Source: Novipirellula aureliae (GTDB lineage Bacteria; Planctomycetota; Planctomycetia; Pirellulales; Pirellulaceae). From it: 64,000 bases of DNA. A program made the position numbers and the translations under genes. This document shows positions 1 to 10,286 of this stretch, piece after piece. The DNA lies in NCBI RefSeq assembly GCF_007860185.1, contig NZ_SJPY01000008.1, positions 273,358-337,357 of the forward strand. The letters run 5' to 3'. Position 1 is the first letter of the stretch; each line of letters begins with the position of its first letter. The notes beneath the pieces were generated by a model. The model was not told where the DNA came from, did no database searches, and worked only from the letters and a program-made list of their open reading frames with translations.

Positions 1-288
1 TGCCGCATGGACGCCCTTAAGGTGGAGGGGTGGAAGGCTTTGGGGGGATAGGCGGGAGCGGACAGCCAGCGACATGTTGAACGAATCTCCATAGCGTGAT
101 CACGTGCCATCTCCGTCGGTTAGCTGTTTGCTATCGCAGTGCGGCCAATTCAAATGTGAAAATATTCCGATTGGAGAGTTTTTTATTGTTGTAACGGTCG
201 TATCGAGCCGATAAATCAGACTGGATATCCGTATCGACATCGGTTCGGTCCTTTTTCGCTTGATCTTTGACGGGGTAACGGTCTAAAA

Positions 289-1626
289 ATGCCATTCTTT
301 ATTGGAAAGCCAGCACTCGTTGCGATGCTTGTATTAGGCATGATGAGTGGTGCAAATGCGGCGGATTCGTCCCAGGTCACTTGGCAAGCGAAACGACCGG
401 CGGCCAGCCAGGTGCGGTCGGAGCAAATAACGCCCAAACGATCGCTCGTGTCGCAAGCCGCGACAGGCGAGGTGATCACGGAAATGCCTTCAGCTCAGCT
501 GGTTAAAGGAAAACGCTTGGTTGCACCTGTTCAGCAAACAAGTTTTTATCATTCCGCTTGTGATTGTAGTGGCCCGGTTTGTGACTGCGGCGAAATCACG
601 TGTGGAGCGGAACCGGTTTGCGGTATGGAAAGCCAATACCTTGTCGAACCAGGTTGCGGTGCGGAACCGCTTTGCGGAGCAGAGTATTATGAGCCAGCCT
701 GCGGAGCTGAAGTGAGTTGCAGCACCTGTGGCGACTACTGCGGCGGTGCCTGTGACTCACCTTGTTCGGTCGAAACGATACCGCTTTATTTGCCACTGCT
801 TCGCATCGAATGGTGTCGCTTTGATTTCTTTGCAGGTGTGCAAGGATTCAAGGGTCCACTCAGCTTTGCGAACACCGATGGAACCAATGGTAGCAGCCGT
901 AGTGGCTCAGGCAGTTTTGGCTTCTACGAAGGTTTCAACGAAGGACGCTCTTTGAAACGCTGGCTTGGCTGGGACATGGCTTGGCAATTTGGAGTACGAG
1001 CCACTCAGAATAACCTTTCAGGAGCCGAGTTCACGACCGATTCAAGGAACCAAGTTTTCTTGACGACTGGATTCTTTCGGCGTGTGGATTACGGGCTGCA
1101 GTACGGTTTGGTGTTTGACTATCTGAACGACGATTGGTATTTCCAAAGTGATTTAACTCAGCTTCGTGGCGAACTGAGCTGGAAAGACAACGGTTGTCAC
1201 GTCTGGGGACTGCAGTTCGCAGCCGGCCTTGGCGACGACACGTCGGAGACAAGCGTGATCAATCCTGCGGGAGTGGCCGTCCGTTCAAGCATGACATTTG
1301 AGCCTACCGATCAATACCGATTGTTCTATCGTCGACTCCTCCATAACGCTGGGTCTTGGGAAGCCTTTGCTGGCTGGACCGATACCGATGATGGATTGCT
1401 CGGGGCTAGCTTGGACTTGCCGCTTCGTCAGAACTTGTCCTTAGCGACGGGAGCAACCTTCTTGGTTCCCAACGAAGGCAACGGCAGTGGCGGCCACCAA
1501 GAGGAATCATGGAATATTTCGCTCGGCTTGGTCTATCGTCCTGGTGGCCCGATGGGAGCGGGCCGGTACAGCCGACCGATGTTTGGTGTTGCCGACAATG
1601 GAACCTTTTTGGTTGATCGCCTGTAA
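289..1626 (+). CDS. Secreted Cys-rich outer-membrane-like protein
   Basis: 445 aa. Residues 1-24 are a clear signal peptide ending in ANA. Residues about 88-162 are very rich in cysteine, with repeated CGAEP/CGAE units, and resemble the Cys-rich linkers of planctomycete envelope proteins. From about residue 170 the sequence is rich in aromatic residues and alternates polar and apolar residues (RIEWCRFDFFAGVQGF, WQFGVRATQN, GLVFDYL), which suggests an outer-membrane beta-barrel. The start ATG is preceded by GGGG. I infer an envelope protein held by disulphides; the substrate and exact family are not recognised. It stands alone, with non-coding sequence on both sides. Confidence 0.8.
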   Translation: MPFFIGKPALVAMLVLGMMSGANAADSSQVTWQAKRPAASQVRSEQITPKRSLVSQAATGEVITEMPSAQLVKGKRLVAPVQQTSFYHSACDCSGPVCDCGEITCGAEPVCGMESQYLVEPGCGAEPLCGAEYYEPACGAEVSCSTCGDYCGGACDSPCSVETIPLYLPLLRIEWCRFDFFAGVQGFKGPLSFANTDGTNGSSRSGSGSFGFYEGFNEGRSLKRWLGWDMAWQFGVRATQNNLSGAEFTTDSRNQVFLTTGFFRRVDYGLQYGLVFDYLNDDWYFQSDLTQLRGELSWKDNGCHVWGLQFAAGLGDDTSETSVINPAGVAVRSSMTFEPTDQYRLFYRRLLHNAGSWEAFAGWTDTDDGLLGASLDLPLRQNLSLATGATFLVPNEGNGSGGHQEESWNISLGLVYRPGGPMGAGRYSRPMFGVADNGTFLVDRL

Positions 1627-1968
1627 TGGTTTGCAGCGAAAGTCGCCGAGACTTTCGTGCGGCGGGGGTCTTGCACCGGATGCACTCCCTAACAACACAG
1701 CGGCAAACAAGGGAAATCGCTCTTTGGGGGCGAAAAGCTCGCAACTTCTCGAGCATGACTGCGAAATCGTTCGATTTGCCCAACAGCCAAAATTCCTGGT
1801 CTTTACGGTCTTTGACGCGGATCTGGGGACCCGCTGGGCTCGAACCGAGAACCTTCCGAAACGGCGTGATGGAAGGGAACCCGCCGACATTCGTCGTCTG
1901 ATGAGGTTCCGTGACGATCTGTCGCGTCGCTGGTGTTGCATTTTGGCGGTGGTTGGTATGCTATTAGC
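1627..1968. other. Intergenic, no gene seen
   Basis: 342 bases between the envelope protein and ygfZ. Open frames here lack homology that I can see. Near 1830-1860 there is a stretch resembling the T-arm of a minus-strand tRNA, but its stem does not pair, so it is not called. Confidence 0.5.
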
Positions 1969-2961
1969 ATGACGAATCAAACTGCATTGAATCAAACTGC
2001 ATTGAACCAAACTGCATTTGTGCTGGAGAATCTCTCGGTGATCGATTTGGTCGGTACCGATTCTTCCGCAGTCCTGAATAACCTGACAACCAACGCCATC
2101 ACGAAGCTAGCGGTCGGCCAGGGCTGCGAAACGTTCGTTACGGACGTTCGAGGGAAAACGGTTGGACACTTCCTCGTTTTTAAAACCGAGAGTGGCTTTC
2201 GGCTGATCGGTGCGGGTGGACAATCAGAGCGTTTTGCAGCCCATGTCGACCGCTACACGATCCGCGAAGATGTATCCACCGAAATCCGCGATGCGGACTT
2301 GATTGGCTTGCTAATACCGGCCGCGACTCAAGGAAAAATCCGAAGCGAAACATCGATGGATTTTGAATGCAGGACAGCGGTTGATGGCGGGACCCTTCAA
2401 TCGAAAACCATTACGATTGACGACACGGTTCTTGACGGTTTTGTCGTGCCCTGGATCGATGGTATATTATGGTTGGTTTCGATTGAGCATCAGGCAAACG
2501 TCTTGGCCTGGATTTCGGAACGGGGAATCGCGGTCAAAGACGACGTTGCTTTTCATGAAGTTCGGACGCTTGCCAACTACCCTTGGTACGGTATCGAAGT
2601 GACCGAAACGAATTTACCTCAAGAGATAAACCGCGAAGAGCAAACGATCTCATTCGTGAAAGGTTGCTACCTTGGTCAAGAAACGGTGGCTCGTCTTGAC
2701 GCGATGGGACAGGTCCAAAAGAAACTGGTTCGCTGGTCAATTTCGTCATCAGAATCGCTTGGTGATTCACTGGCCGAGTTATTGACGACCCTCAATGCCG
2801 AAGGCAAAACGGTTGGACGACTGACCAGTGTGGCCAAGAACGGGGATGGCGAAATTATTGCGATCGGTTTCGCCAGGCGATCCCATTTTGATCCTGGTGC
2901 CGTTGCCGCCGGGACCATTGGCGATTCAACCTTCGAAGCAACCGTGATTGAAAACGAATGA
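1969..2961 (+). CDS. ygfZ: Folate-binding protein YgfZ/GcvT-like
   Basis: 330 aa from the ATG at 1969. The family signature K-G-C-Y-x-G-Q-E is present as KGCYLGQETVARL around residue 225, with the redox cysteine intact. YgfZ proteins bind tetrahydrofolate and help assemble or repair some Fe-S enzymes in the cytoplasm; here that is inferred from the motif. The first residues are a threefold LNQTA-like repeat coded by a 15-bp tandem repeat (about 1980-2020), which looks like recent slippage. An upstream in-frame start at 1933 exists but would add an unlike N-terminus. The stop is one base before the ATG of the sigma factor, suggesting coupled translation. Confidence 0.85.
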   Translation: MTNQTALNQTALNQTAFVLENLSVIDLVGTDSSAVLNNLTTNAITKLAVGQGCETFVTDVRGKTVGHFLVFKTESGFRLIGAGGQSERFAAHVDRYTIREDVSTEIRDADLIGLLIPAATQGKIRSETSMDFECRTAVDGGTLQSKTITIDDTVLDGFVVPWIDGILWLVSIEHQANVLAWISERGIAVKDDVAFHEVRTLANYPWYGIEVTETNLPQEINREEQTISFVKGCYLGQETVARLDAMGQVQKKLVRWSISSSESLGDSLAELLTTLNAEGKTVGRLTSVAKNGDGEIIAIGFARRSHFDPGAVAAGTIGDSTFEATVIENE

Positions 2962-2962
2962 C

Positions 2963-3592
2963 ATGGAATCTACTCGGCAACAATTCCTCCATCTGATCGA
3001 CCAGGTTCGCAGCGGCGACGACGAAGCGATCAGGGTGCTATGGCAAGATTACTACCAATCACTTGTGCAATTGGCTTCCAAACGCTTGCCGACGAATTTG
3101 CGTCGAATGGCTGACGAGGAGGACATTGCCAGTGCGGCGTTACAGAGTTTTATTTCGGGCGTCCGTCGTGACCAATTCCCCGATCTCGAAGCGCCCGAGA
3201 ATTTGTGGGGTTTGTTAATAACCTTAACGAGTCGAAAAGTGAACGCACACCTGCGCCATCATACGCGGCAAAAGCGGGGCGGCGGCAACATTCGTGGCGA
3301 GTCGGTCTTCGCAGATGTGAATGAAGCGGATCGGCAATTTGGTCTTGGTAGCATTGAGGGCAACGAAGCCGCACCGGGGTTACAAGCCGAACTTGAAGAA
3401 GCTTGCGAGACACTACTCGACGGACTCGGTGATGATCAACTCAAGCAGATCGCGATCATGCGAATGGACGGCTTTTTGGTCGAAGAAATATCGGAAAAAC
3501 TCGATATCAGCAAACGCGCAGTCGAGCGGCGTTTACAATTGATTCGCCGTTTATGGTCTGAAGCGAAAGAGGGGCAATCGAATGGGACTTGA
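2963..3592 (+). CDS. ECF-type RNA polymerase sigma factor (planctomycete ECF family)
   Basis: About 209 aa. The N-terminal half (QFLHLIDQVRSGDDEAIRVLW, DEEDIASAALQSF) matches region 2 of sigma-70 ECF proteins of the planctomycete Pfam type. The C-terminal half (QIAIMRMDGFLVEEISEKL, ISKRAVERRLQLIRRLW) is a region 4 helix-turn-helix that reads the -35 element. The ATG at 2963 follows the ygfZ stop directly; an alternative TTG start at 2948 lies inside ygfZ. The 3' end overlaps the kinase gene by 11 bases. ECF factors of this kind next to Ser/Thr kinases are thought to be controlled by phosphorylation rather than by an anti-sigma factor; that is inference here. Confidence 0.88.
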   Translation: MESTRQQFLHLIDQVRSGDDEAIRVLWQDYYQSLVQLASKRLPTNLRRMADEEDIASAALQSFISGVRRDQFPDLEAPENLWGLLITLTSRKVNAHLRHHTRQKRGGGNIRGESVFADVNEADRQFGLGSIEGNEAAPGLQAELEEACETLLDGLGDDQLKQIAIMRMDGFLVEEISEKLDISKRAVERRLQLIRRLWSEAKEGQSNGT

Positions 3593-6236
3593 AAATCTGT
3601 CAGCCAATGAGCTACGTGAAATCGATACGATATGTTTGAGGTTCGAAACGTCGCTTCGCGAGGGAAAATCGGTATCGGTCGAAAAAGCGATTTCTGATTA
3701 CCAAGGTGAACATGTATCGCTGCTCGAAGAAGAATTGCAAGCGATTCAAGAGGAAATTCGGCATAGCGACTTGGACGATGACTTGCTTTCGATCGAAGAT
3801 CGTCTGCCGCGTCCAGGCACAATGATCGGACCCTATTCGATCGACCATCTGATTGAGCGAGGTGGCATGGGAGTCGTCTACTCGGCTTTCGATCGTCGGT
3901 TGCACCGACAAGTCGCGATCAAGATGATGGCGATTCAAGGCGAACGCCATCATCGACTGCGTGAACGGTTTGAACGAGAAGCTCGTGCGGTCGCCTCGAT
4001 CAGCCATCCCAATGTTGTCGAATTGTTTGACGTTGGTGTCGAAAAGGGGTTGCCTTATGCCGTGATGGAGTTCTTAGAAGGTCAAACGCTTGATCAATTT
4101 TTGCTAGAGAAGAAACTCAGTGTTTGTGATATTCGAAGCATTGGGATTCAAATTGCTGATGCCTTGGAAGTGGCCCATCAAAACGGTGTCGTTCATCGCG
4201 ATCTAAAGCCCAACAATGTGATGGTCAGCGGTCATGGTTCCGGCAGCAAACGATTGAATGAGGATTGTAGCGAAGAAGGGATGGTCGGCCCCCGGGTGAA
4301 GATATTCGATTTTGGTCTGTCGCGATCCGAAGCCAACATGTTTGTTGGTTCCCAACCGGGATCGAATCAAGACGAAACGGAAGACGAGCGGACTCGCGAG
4401 GGCATCGTGATGGGGACACCTGGCTACATGTCACCCGAGCAAGCGCGTGGCGAACAAGCGGGGCCGTCATCCGATCTGTTTGCCCTTGGCTGTCTTTTGT
4501 ACGAAGCGTTTTACCATAAACGGGCGTTTGATGGAGCGACAAAAGCGGCACGATTTGCTTCCACGCTCGAGCATTCGCCCCTTGGCGATCCCGTGCTCCG
4601 AGGCCGCGATCCTGAGCTCGCGAAGTTGATCGACGATTGTTTGCAAAAAGATCCTCGGCTGCGACCATCGTCGGCGGCATCGATTAGCGAACGACTTCAT
4701 GAAACGCCTGGGCGTGAAGTACTCTCATCATCCGCATTTGGGCGTCGCCGTTTGTTCGAACTTCTCGTGGGAGGAACGCTCGGCGGTTTTGCAGCCGTCG
4801 CCCTTCGAAACTCAGCGCTTGGTGATGCGTCGAAAGAATCGATCGCCAACATCGATTCGATCGCCGTTTTGTCGTTCGTCGACTTGGGTCGACAAACCGA
4901 CGACCTTGCGAGCGGCTCCGTGGGACGCCCGGTTGGCGGCCGAGAGATCTTTCGAGGCGATCAGTTGGCGGCTTTGTTGGTCAATGAACTAAGCCGAATG
5001 AACGATGTCAAAGTCACCCCGTTTCGCCCGCTGGTTGCCAACACACGTAAAGAGTATCTGCAAATTGGCGACGATCTTAACGTCGATGCGTTGTTGACTG
5101 GCACGTTTCAATCGACCCGCCGAGGCACCAAAGCGATTGATGAAATCGATATCCAACTCGTCTCCTCAAAAAGCGGCAACCAATTATGGGGGCGTCGGTT
5201 CCTGTCAGAGACGGGCGAAAGTCTGCTCGAACAATCAAGGTTTGCTTCGGAAATTGCCTCCGCAATCGGTCGCTCATTGACATCCACTGCCGAGGAACGG
5301 AAACCACCCAACGTTAGCGCGTTTAGTTGCCTCGTCGACGGGTCCGCGAGGTCCGATCCCGATAGTCCCGAGGGGCTGCGGAAATCCCTTGATTGTTTTT
5401 GGTCCGCCCATTCCAAAGACGAACTGTTTGCTGCTCCATTGGCCGGACTGGGACTCACTTCCATTACATTGGCGGCACAATGCGGCGTGGACGAATCGAT
5501 TGAACTCATTCAACAAGCACGCGAGACAACCGTCGACGCCTTGGCGCTCGATCCAGCATCCGTCGACGCCCGTTTGGCCCAAGCAATGATCCAATGGCAA
5601 ACGTTGTACGAGTATGATAAAGCCAAGCAAATCTTGCTGTCGTTAATGGACGAAACACCGAATCATTGGCGTGTTCGCCATCAATTGGGGATGCTGGAAT
5701 TGGTGCTAGGCGACGTTGACGAGGGGCTTAAACGATTGCGTGAAGCGACTCAGTTAAACCCTACCTCATTGATTGCAAAGCTCGGCCTTGCACGAGCATA
5801 CTGGTTCACAGGTAACCTGAAACGAGCAAGCACCGATGCGAAACGGATTCGAGATCAGCATACGGAGAGTGCGTATGCACGAGGGGTGTTGATCGATTTC
5901 TACGAGCAGCAAGGCGATTGGCAATTGGCAGCCGCAGAGCATGTCGATATTGATTTTGGCGATGTCAAGGTCGGCGGAAAGCTTGATGAAGACAGTTATT
6001 TCGAACAGCGATCGAAGCTTGATATCGATAAGTATCCTTACGGGCCATTCGGAACGCTCCTGAATGTGGCGATTCTGCGGGCACGCCGCGGTTCGTTGAT
6101 CGACGACGCCAAACTCGGTGAGTTAGCCGATCCGACGCCACCGATGCTACCATTCTTGTTGGCAACGCATCCCATGTTCCAGAATGCACGACGGTTAGAA
6201 CGAGCGCAAGAGATATTGCCTAGACCAACCCGGTGA
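3582..6236 (+). CDS. Ser/Thr protein kinase with TPR C-terminus
   Basis: 884 aa. Residues about 81-370 are a Hanks-type kinase: glycine loop RGGMGVVY, catalytic lysine in [20 protein letters not shown] and [14 protein letters not shown] are all intact. A single hydrophobic segment ([15 protein letters not shown], about 390-410) probably anchors it in the membrane. The next part ([34 protein letters not shown]) resembles the TolB-like N-domain seen in kinase and adenylate cyclase sensors. Residues about 640-790 hold TPR-like helices. The start overlaps the end of the sigma gene, so the two are almost certainly co-expressed and may form a signalling pair. The 3' end overlaps the DUF1552 gene tail to tail by 17 bases. 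Confidence 0.92.
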   Translation: MGLENLSANELREIDTICLRFETSLREGKSVSVEKAISDYQGEHVSLLEEELQAIQEEIRHSDLDDDLLSIEDRLPRPGTMIGPYSIDHLIERGGMGVVYSAFDRRLHRQVAIKMMAIQGERHHRLRERFEREARAVASISHPNVVELFDVGVEKGLPYAVMEFLEGQTLDQFLLEKKLSVCDIRSIGIQIADALEVAHQNGVVHRDLKPNNVMVSGHGSGSKRLNEDCSEEGMVGPRVKIFDFGLSRSEANMFVGSQPGSNQDETEDERTREGIVMGTPGYMSPEQARGEQAGPSSDLFALGCLLYEAFYHKRAFDGATKAARFASTLEHSPLGDPVLRGRDPELAKLIDDCLQKDPRLRPSSAASISERLHETPGREVLSSSAFGRRRLFELLVGGTLGGFAAVALRNSALGDASKESIANIDSIAVLSFVDLGRQTDDLASGSVGRPVGGREIFRGDQLAALLVNELSRMNDVKVTPFRPLVANTRKEYLQIGDDLNVDALLTGTFQSTRRGTKAIDEIDIQLVSSKSGNQLWGRRFLSETGESLLEQSRFASEIASAIGRSLTSTAEERKPPNVSAFSCLVDGSARSDPDSPEGLRKSLDCFWSAHSKDELFAAPLAGLGLTSITLAAQCGVDESIELIQQARETTVDALALDPASVDARLAQAMIQWQTLYEYDKAKQILLSLMDETPNHWRVRHQLGMLELVLGDVDEGLKRLREATQLNPTSLIAKLGLARAYWFTGNLKRASTDAKRIRDQHTESAYARGVLIDFYEQQGDWQLAAAEHVDIDFGDVKVGGKLDEDSYFEQRSKLDIDKYPYGPFGTLLNVAILRARRGSLIDDAKLGELADPTPPMLPFLLATHPMFQNARRLERAQEILPRPTR

Positions 6237-7566
6237 GTGGTCCGTCGCCGCAATAATCAGGATTGCCAAATTCTTTTGTGGGAAATCCCATGGCTTCGCT
6301 GATGCTCATCAGCAAACGGTTGTGCGGTACGCGGTTGTACTTCATTGCCCGTCCCATATCGAATCCCAATCCACCACCGACAAACACAAAGGGGATGTTG
6401 TTGCGTGTGTGCGTGTTCCCTTTGCCGAGTTCATTTGTCCAAATGATCGTTGTGTTATCCAGAAGCGATCCGTTGCCGTCCGGTTCAGGCACTTCCGACA
6501 ACCGTTTCGCTAAATGAGCAACCTGTTCCGCGTACCAAGTATTGATTTGAATCAATTTTTCATAGGCCGTCTCGTTGCTGTCCGGTTCGTGTGACAAGCC
6601 GTGGTGTCCTTCGTCGATTCCTAGCCATCGCATCCGAGGATTTCCGACACTGTTTGAGATTTGATAGGTAGCAACGCGAGCGAAATCGGCAGCGAAACTG
6701 TTGACGAGTAATTCGATTTGCATCTTGGCAATTTGCGGCATGTTGTCGTTCTCCGCTTGCACGTTGGCAGGCAATTCGGGGATCGCATGGTCGAGATGCT
6801 TCGGTTCTTCGGAATCAAGTTTTTCTGTACGTGCCAATTCGGCTTGCAATTCTTTCTCAACCGTCCGCACCATCTCGACATGCGATTGGAGGATCTGTCG
6901 GTCCTGATGGCTAAGATGTTTTTCCACCCGTTTGAAATCATCTTTCAAGTCGTCGAGGACACTCGCTAGCAGTTCGCGGTTTTTGGCTTGGCCGTAAAGC
7001 TTGTCGAACATTTGATAAGGATCGCTAATCGGAGTCAGCGGTTGATTGGCCCCTGCATAGGACATTCGTGTCCACGTGTCGGCTCGATCGGGAACCATCA
7101 CGCCGAATTCCAACGAGCCGAATCGAGTTTGCGTTGCCGCATCGGCCTGCAACTTGTTCTTGATATGTTGATCGATCGAAATCCCTTGGGACCAACCGGC
7201 GGGCGTATCCGAACCGCCTTGAATATCGCCTGGAAAGAGTTCAACGCCAGTCAACAGGCAACCGATTCCGCGCATGTGCCCGTCACCATCCCCTTGGATT
7301 TTGTTGCAAACGCCATGCAGCGTCAACAATTGATTTTTGAATGGGCTAAGCGGTTCCAAAATCCGTTTGAGTTCAAAGTCGCGTCCTTCGGCATCCGGCC
7401 AGAAATGTTTGGGGATAACACCGTTGGGGCTAAACAGGAAGACGACCCGCTTTTTGCGGGATTGCGAAGCCGCCCAGCCCAGACTCGGAAGCCCGAACAA
7501 AAAGTTGGCTGCTGCACTACCGACACCGAAGTAGGTCAAAAAATCACGTCGCGTGGTTCTCTTCAT
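6220..7566 (-). CDS. DUF1552 family secreted protein (Tat signal)
   Basis: 448 aa. It begins with a twin-arginine signal ([19 protein letters not shown]), so it is probably exported folded. The body has the hallmarks of DUF1552: [42 protein letters not shown] and the C-terminal [19 protein letters not shown] followed by [13 protein letters not shown]1552 proteins are very common in planctomycetes and nearly always sit next to a DUF1592/1588/1585 cytochrome-like protein, as here (15-base gap). The biochemical role is unknown; fold similarity to alkaline-phosphatase-like enzymes has been suggested. Confidence 0.93.
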   Translation of the reverse strand: MKRTTRRDFLTYFGVGSAAANFLFGLPSLGWAASQSRKKRVVFLFSPNGVIPKHFWPDAEGRDFELKRILEPLSPFKNQLLTLHGVCNKIQGDGDGHMRGIGCLLTGVELFPGDIQGGSDTPAGWSQGISIDQHIKNKLQADAATQTRFGSLEFGVMVPDRADTWTRMSYAGANQPLTPISDPYQMFDKLYGQAKNRELLASVLDDLKDDFKRVEKHLSHQDRQILQSHVEMVRTVEKELQAELARTEKLDSEEPKHLDHAIPELPANVQAENDNMPQIAKMQIELLVNSFAADFARVATYQISNSVGNPRMRWLGIDEGHHGLSHEPDSNETAYEKLIQINTWYAEQVAHLAKRLSEVPEPDGNGSLLDNTTIIWTNELGKGNTHTRNNIPFVFVGGGLGFDMGRAMKYNRVPHNRLLMSISEAMGFPTKEFGNPDYCGDGPLTGLV

Positions 7567-7581
7567 GGTTTCACCGAAAGC

Positions 7582-9924
7582 TTAGACTTCGCCGTCTTTT
7601 GGTTGGGATGCAACAATCGCGATTGATACAATCAAATCACGTACACTAAATTGAGTCTTCTGAAATTGTTTGGTCAAACGGTCAAGAGTATCCGGTCCGT
7701 AGGCAGCAATTGGTTGTTTGACAAAATGCTCGAAGGCTGCTTCGACAAAGGCTCGATGGCAATCATCGCTGCGGACCAAAAAATCAGCCAATTCGCTAGC
7801 ACCTATGAATTCAACGGTCTCTTCTCCGCTCGTCACGTAGAATCCGCTGGCATCGATCGCATGTCCGTTCTCCATCTCGCGCAAACGTCCAACCGCATCG
7901 TAGTTCTCGAGTGCAAAACCTAAGCCGTTGATCCTTTGGTGGCAGACTTGGCAATTGACATCGTTGGTTTGAAGCGTCACTCGCTCACGCGTCGTCAAGC
8001 CAGGATGCAAATCGGGATTCAACGGGGTGAAGGCTTGGTTGGGAGGGCGTAGCGTCCGGCCAAGCAAATATCGATTCAAGAATACACCACGATGGATTGG
8101 AGAAGTGGTTTTGAAATAGGACAACTGACTCATCAGCAGCGGATGATTCAAAAGCCCGTGTCGCAGAGATGGATCGGAAACACTACGGGTGAGCGATGAA
8201 CGAGGGTCTGCCGGTTTCCAAATCTCCCCATAAAACTCGAATATTCGGTCGGTAGTATAACCGTAGTCCGACTGGAAAAATTGGCGAAAATCGCTCGCGT
8301 CGCTCCAAACAACGTCTTCGACAAAGGCGTCAAACGAAGCGCGTAGATCGCCAACGAGTTCACGGTCGAAACCAGGATATAGTTCGCCGTCCTTTACGAG
8401 TTCATCTTCGTTGTCAACATGAAACCAATGGGCCAAGAATGCTCTCGTTTTGCCTCGGGTACGGTAGTCGTTGACCATCTGCCAAGCAGCGTTCGAAATT
8501 TGTTTTTCACTGACGAGCTGGTCCCTTTCGACTTGCTTGCAGAGCCAGTCGTCGACGGGAAGGGAGTCGTGCAATACCAGTGCCAACCGATTGGCCACAC
8601 GTTGTGACACCGATTCGCTGGTGTCGAGTAGCGGATAGAGAAATCGTGGTGATTTGAGGGCAAGCAAGCAAACTCGCCGAATCGCTTCCGCATCGTCCTT
8701 GGTCGCAGCGACTTGTTTGTCGATGTATTGCTTTCGCGTCGCATCATCGAGTGAACCACGAAAAGCGGTTTTAACCAAGTCGCTTAAGAAACCCATTAGC
8801 GTTTCACGATCTTGATTGCTGTCTTTCTTGTGCTTTTGTTGATAGCGTGGCCACAGTTCGGCCTCGGCATAGTGAGAGAATTCGATCGCTGCTTGCGTTA
8901 CCGAATCGTCCCACGATCGACTGATTTGCGTGCCGCGCTCGTACCCATAACTGTGATCGTCCGGTGGCAAGTTTTGTTGCAGCGAAAACGCAGACGGGAA
9001 TCTCGCCGCCAACAGGTTTCGTGTTGGGATGATTTCTTCTGCTCCGCCAGGCGGTGTCCAGGACAAAGAGATCGATGCCGGCGTCTGTCCCGTTTTTCGC
9101 TTGCGCTGAATCAAGGTCAATTCGAATGGATAACCGCGTCCAGCATCAAGTCGAATTCGCCGTTTGAATTCGGTACGCCCTTCGGATTGAACGTGGTTAT
9201 CGATCAAGACTCGTTGACGATCCCCGAAAGTTAACATGCTCGAACAAGTCGTGCGGAGTACGATTTCATATTCGCCACTGCGATCCACTTTGAGCGTTCC
9301 GATCCACTGGATATAAAACTCCTCGGGTTGGATTCCTTCACCTGGACCGCCAAGTGCAAAATCAAAATCGATCGTTGGATCGACTCGCTCGATACGCAAA
9401 TTCTCCTTTTTCCAACGGGGACCGTCAAAATAGTTTCCCGTTACCCCGTGTTGCTGATGAAGCCAAGCAGAACCGCTTTGGGAAGCGTACAGATCCGCCA
9501 AGCTTTGTCGCAACTGATCACCGGTCAAGCGGGCTAGAGTAATGGTTGGCGTGCGCTGCCTTTGTCGTGCCGCTTCGCTATAGAACGATTCGTGGATATA
9601 GCGGGCAACGTCTTCAGCATCTTTGTCTTTACATGTATCGGGATCATCCTCGGGCATCGTTTCCGCAATGATCTCGCTCAGCTCACCAATCGAAGAATCG
9701 CCGACGAGCGGAGATGGGTAGTTGTCCGCTGTTCCTTGGCCGTTCGGACCGTGGCAGGACGCACATTGGCTCGAATAGATTGCTGCTCCGGTGTTTTCAC
9801 CCCCACCATTATCATGCTCCGCCAACGTGTGGGGCATATCTTCAGCCATGGCAACGGTCGAAAGAGGAGCAACCGTTGGAAACGCGAAAAAGATAGCTAC
9901 GACGATTTTTGTGGTGAACGGCAT
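7582..9924 (-). CDS. DUF1592/DUF1588/DUF1585 protein with cytochrome c and PA14-like domains
   Basis: 780 aa. Signal peptide (VVAIFFAFPTVAPLSTVAMA). A haem c motif CASCHG lies near residue 53. Residues about 200-310 (FYIQWIGTLKVDRSGEYEI, DNHVQSEGRTEF) look like a PA14 carbohydrate-binding domain. The rest follows the planctomycete order DUF1587-DUF1595-DUF1592-DUF1588-DUF1585, including the second haem-like motif CQVCHQRINGLGFALENYD and the closing LTKQFQKTQFSVRDLI. It is upstream of, and probably in one operon with, the DUF1552 gene. A periplasmic redox or polysaccharide-related role is likely but not proven. Confidence 0.93.
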   Translation of the reverse strand: MPFTTKIVVAIFFAFPTVAPLSTVAMAEDMPHTLAEHDNGGGENTGAAIYSSQCASCHGPNGQGTADNYPSPLVGDSSIGELSEIIAETMPEDDPDTCKDKDAEDVARYIHESFYSEAARQRQRTPTITLARLTGDQLRQSLADLYASQSGSAWLHQQHGVTGNYFDGPRWKKENLRIERVDPTIDFDFALGGPGEGIQPEEFYIQWIGTLKVDRSGEYEIVLRTTCSSMLTFGDRQRVLIDNHVQSEGRTEFKRRIRLDAGRGYPFELTLIQRKRKTGQTPASISLSWTPPGGAEEIIPTRNLLAARFPSAFSLQQNLPPDDHSYGYERGTQISRSWDDSVTQAAIEFSHYAEAELWPRYQQKHKKDSNQDRETLMGFLSDLVKTAFRGSLDDATRKQYIDKQVAATKDDAEAIRRVCLLALKSPRFLYPLLDTSESVSQRVANRLALVLHDSLPVDDWLCKQVERDQLVSEKQISNAAWQMVNDYRTRGKTRAFLAHWFHVDNEDELVKDGELYPGFDRELVGDLRASFDAFVEDVVWSDASDFRQFFQSDYGYTTDRIFEFYGEIWKPADPRSSLTRSVSDPSLRHGLLNHPLLMSQLSYFKTTSPIHRGVFLNRYLLGRTLRPPNQAFTPLNPDLHPGLTTRERVTLQTNDVNCQVCHQRINGLGFALENYDAVGRLREMENGHAIDASGFYVTSGEETVEFIGASELADFLVRSDDCHRAFVEAAFEHFVKQPIAAYGPDTLDRLTKQFQKTQFSVRDLIVSIAIVASQPKDGEV

Positions 9925-10286
9925 TGCTTCTTCGATTGCTCTGAATCGCGGTCTCTCGGCAAGGTGCCGAAGCCCACAATTTCACGAGCAATCTCTTTGC
10001 GGCAGGGAAGGGGGGGGAGGGCTTGTTTCATCGTAACAACTTGCCAGCAAAAGGAAACGTTGAAACGACTAGAAATTTCCGTTCATTCCAAATCTTGCAT
10101 CGGTCGCCATCGCCGCTTTGGTGATTCCAAAGCTTCCTCTTTCGTGAAGGGTTATAGTGAAGGGTTATAATACGCAGACTTTGCGGGCTGTAACGAAATT
10201 GTCGATTCTGCTGACGAGTTCATCCCGAAGTAACTCTAAACAGAGTAAAACCAAATGGAAAATGCTTCAAACTAGAACTAAGGATT
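9925..10286. other. Divergent intergenic region
   Basis: 362 bases between the divergent DUF1592 and porin genes, so it should hold promoters for both. A 13-base direct repeat (GTGAAGGGTTATA) occurs at about 10145 and 10157, the second copy running into TATAAT at 10166-10171, a possible -10 box toward the porin. No good -35 box is visible. A run of eight G occurs near 10010. Confidence 0.4.

Noticed and set aside
1820..1900. tRNA-like text on the minus strand (GGGCTCGAACCGAGAACCTT)
   Set aside because: It resembles a T-arm, but the T-stem does not pair and no anticodon arm or acceptor stem can be drawn.
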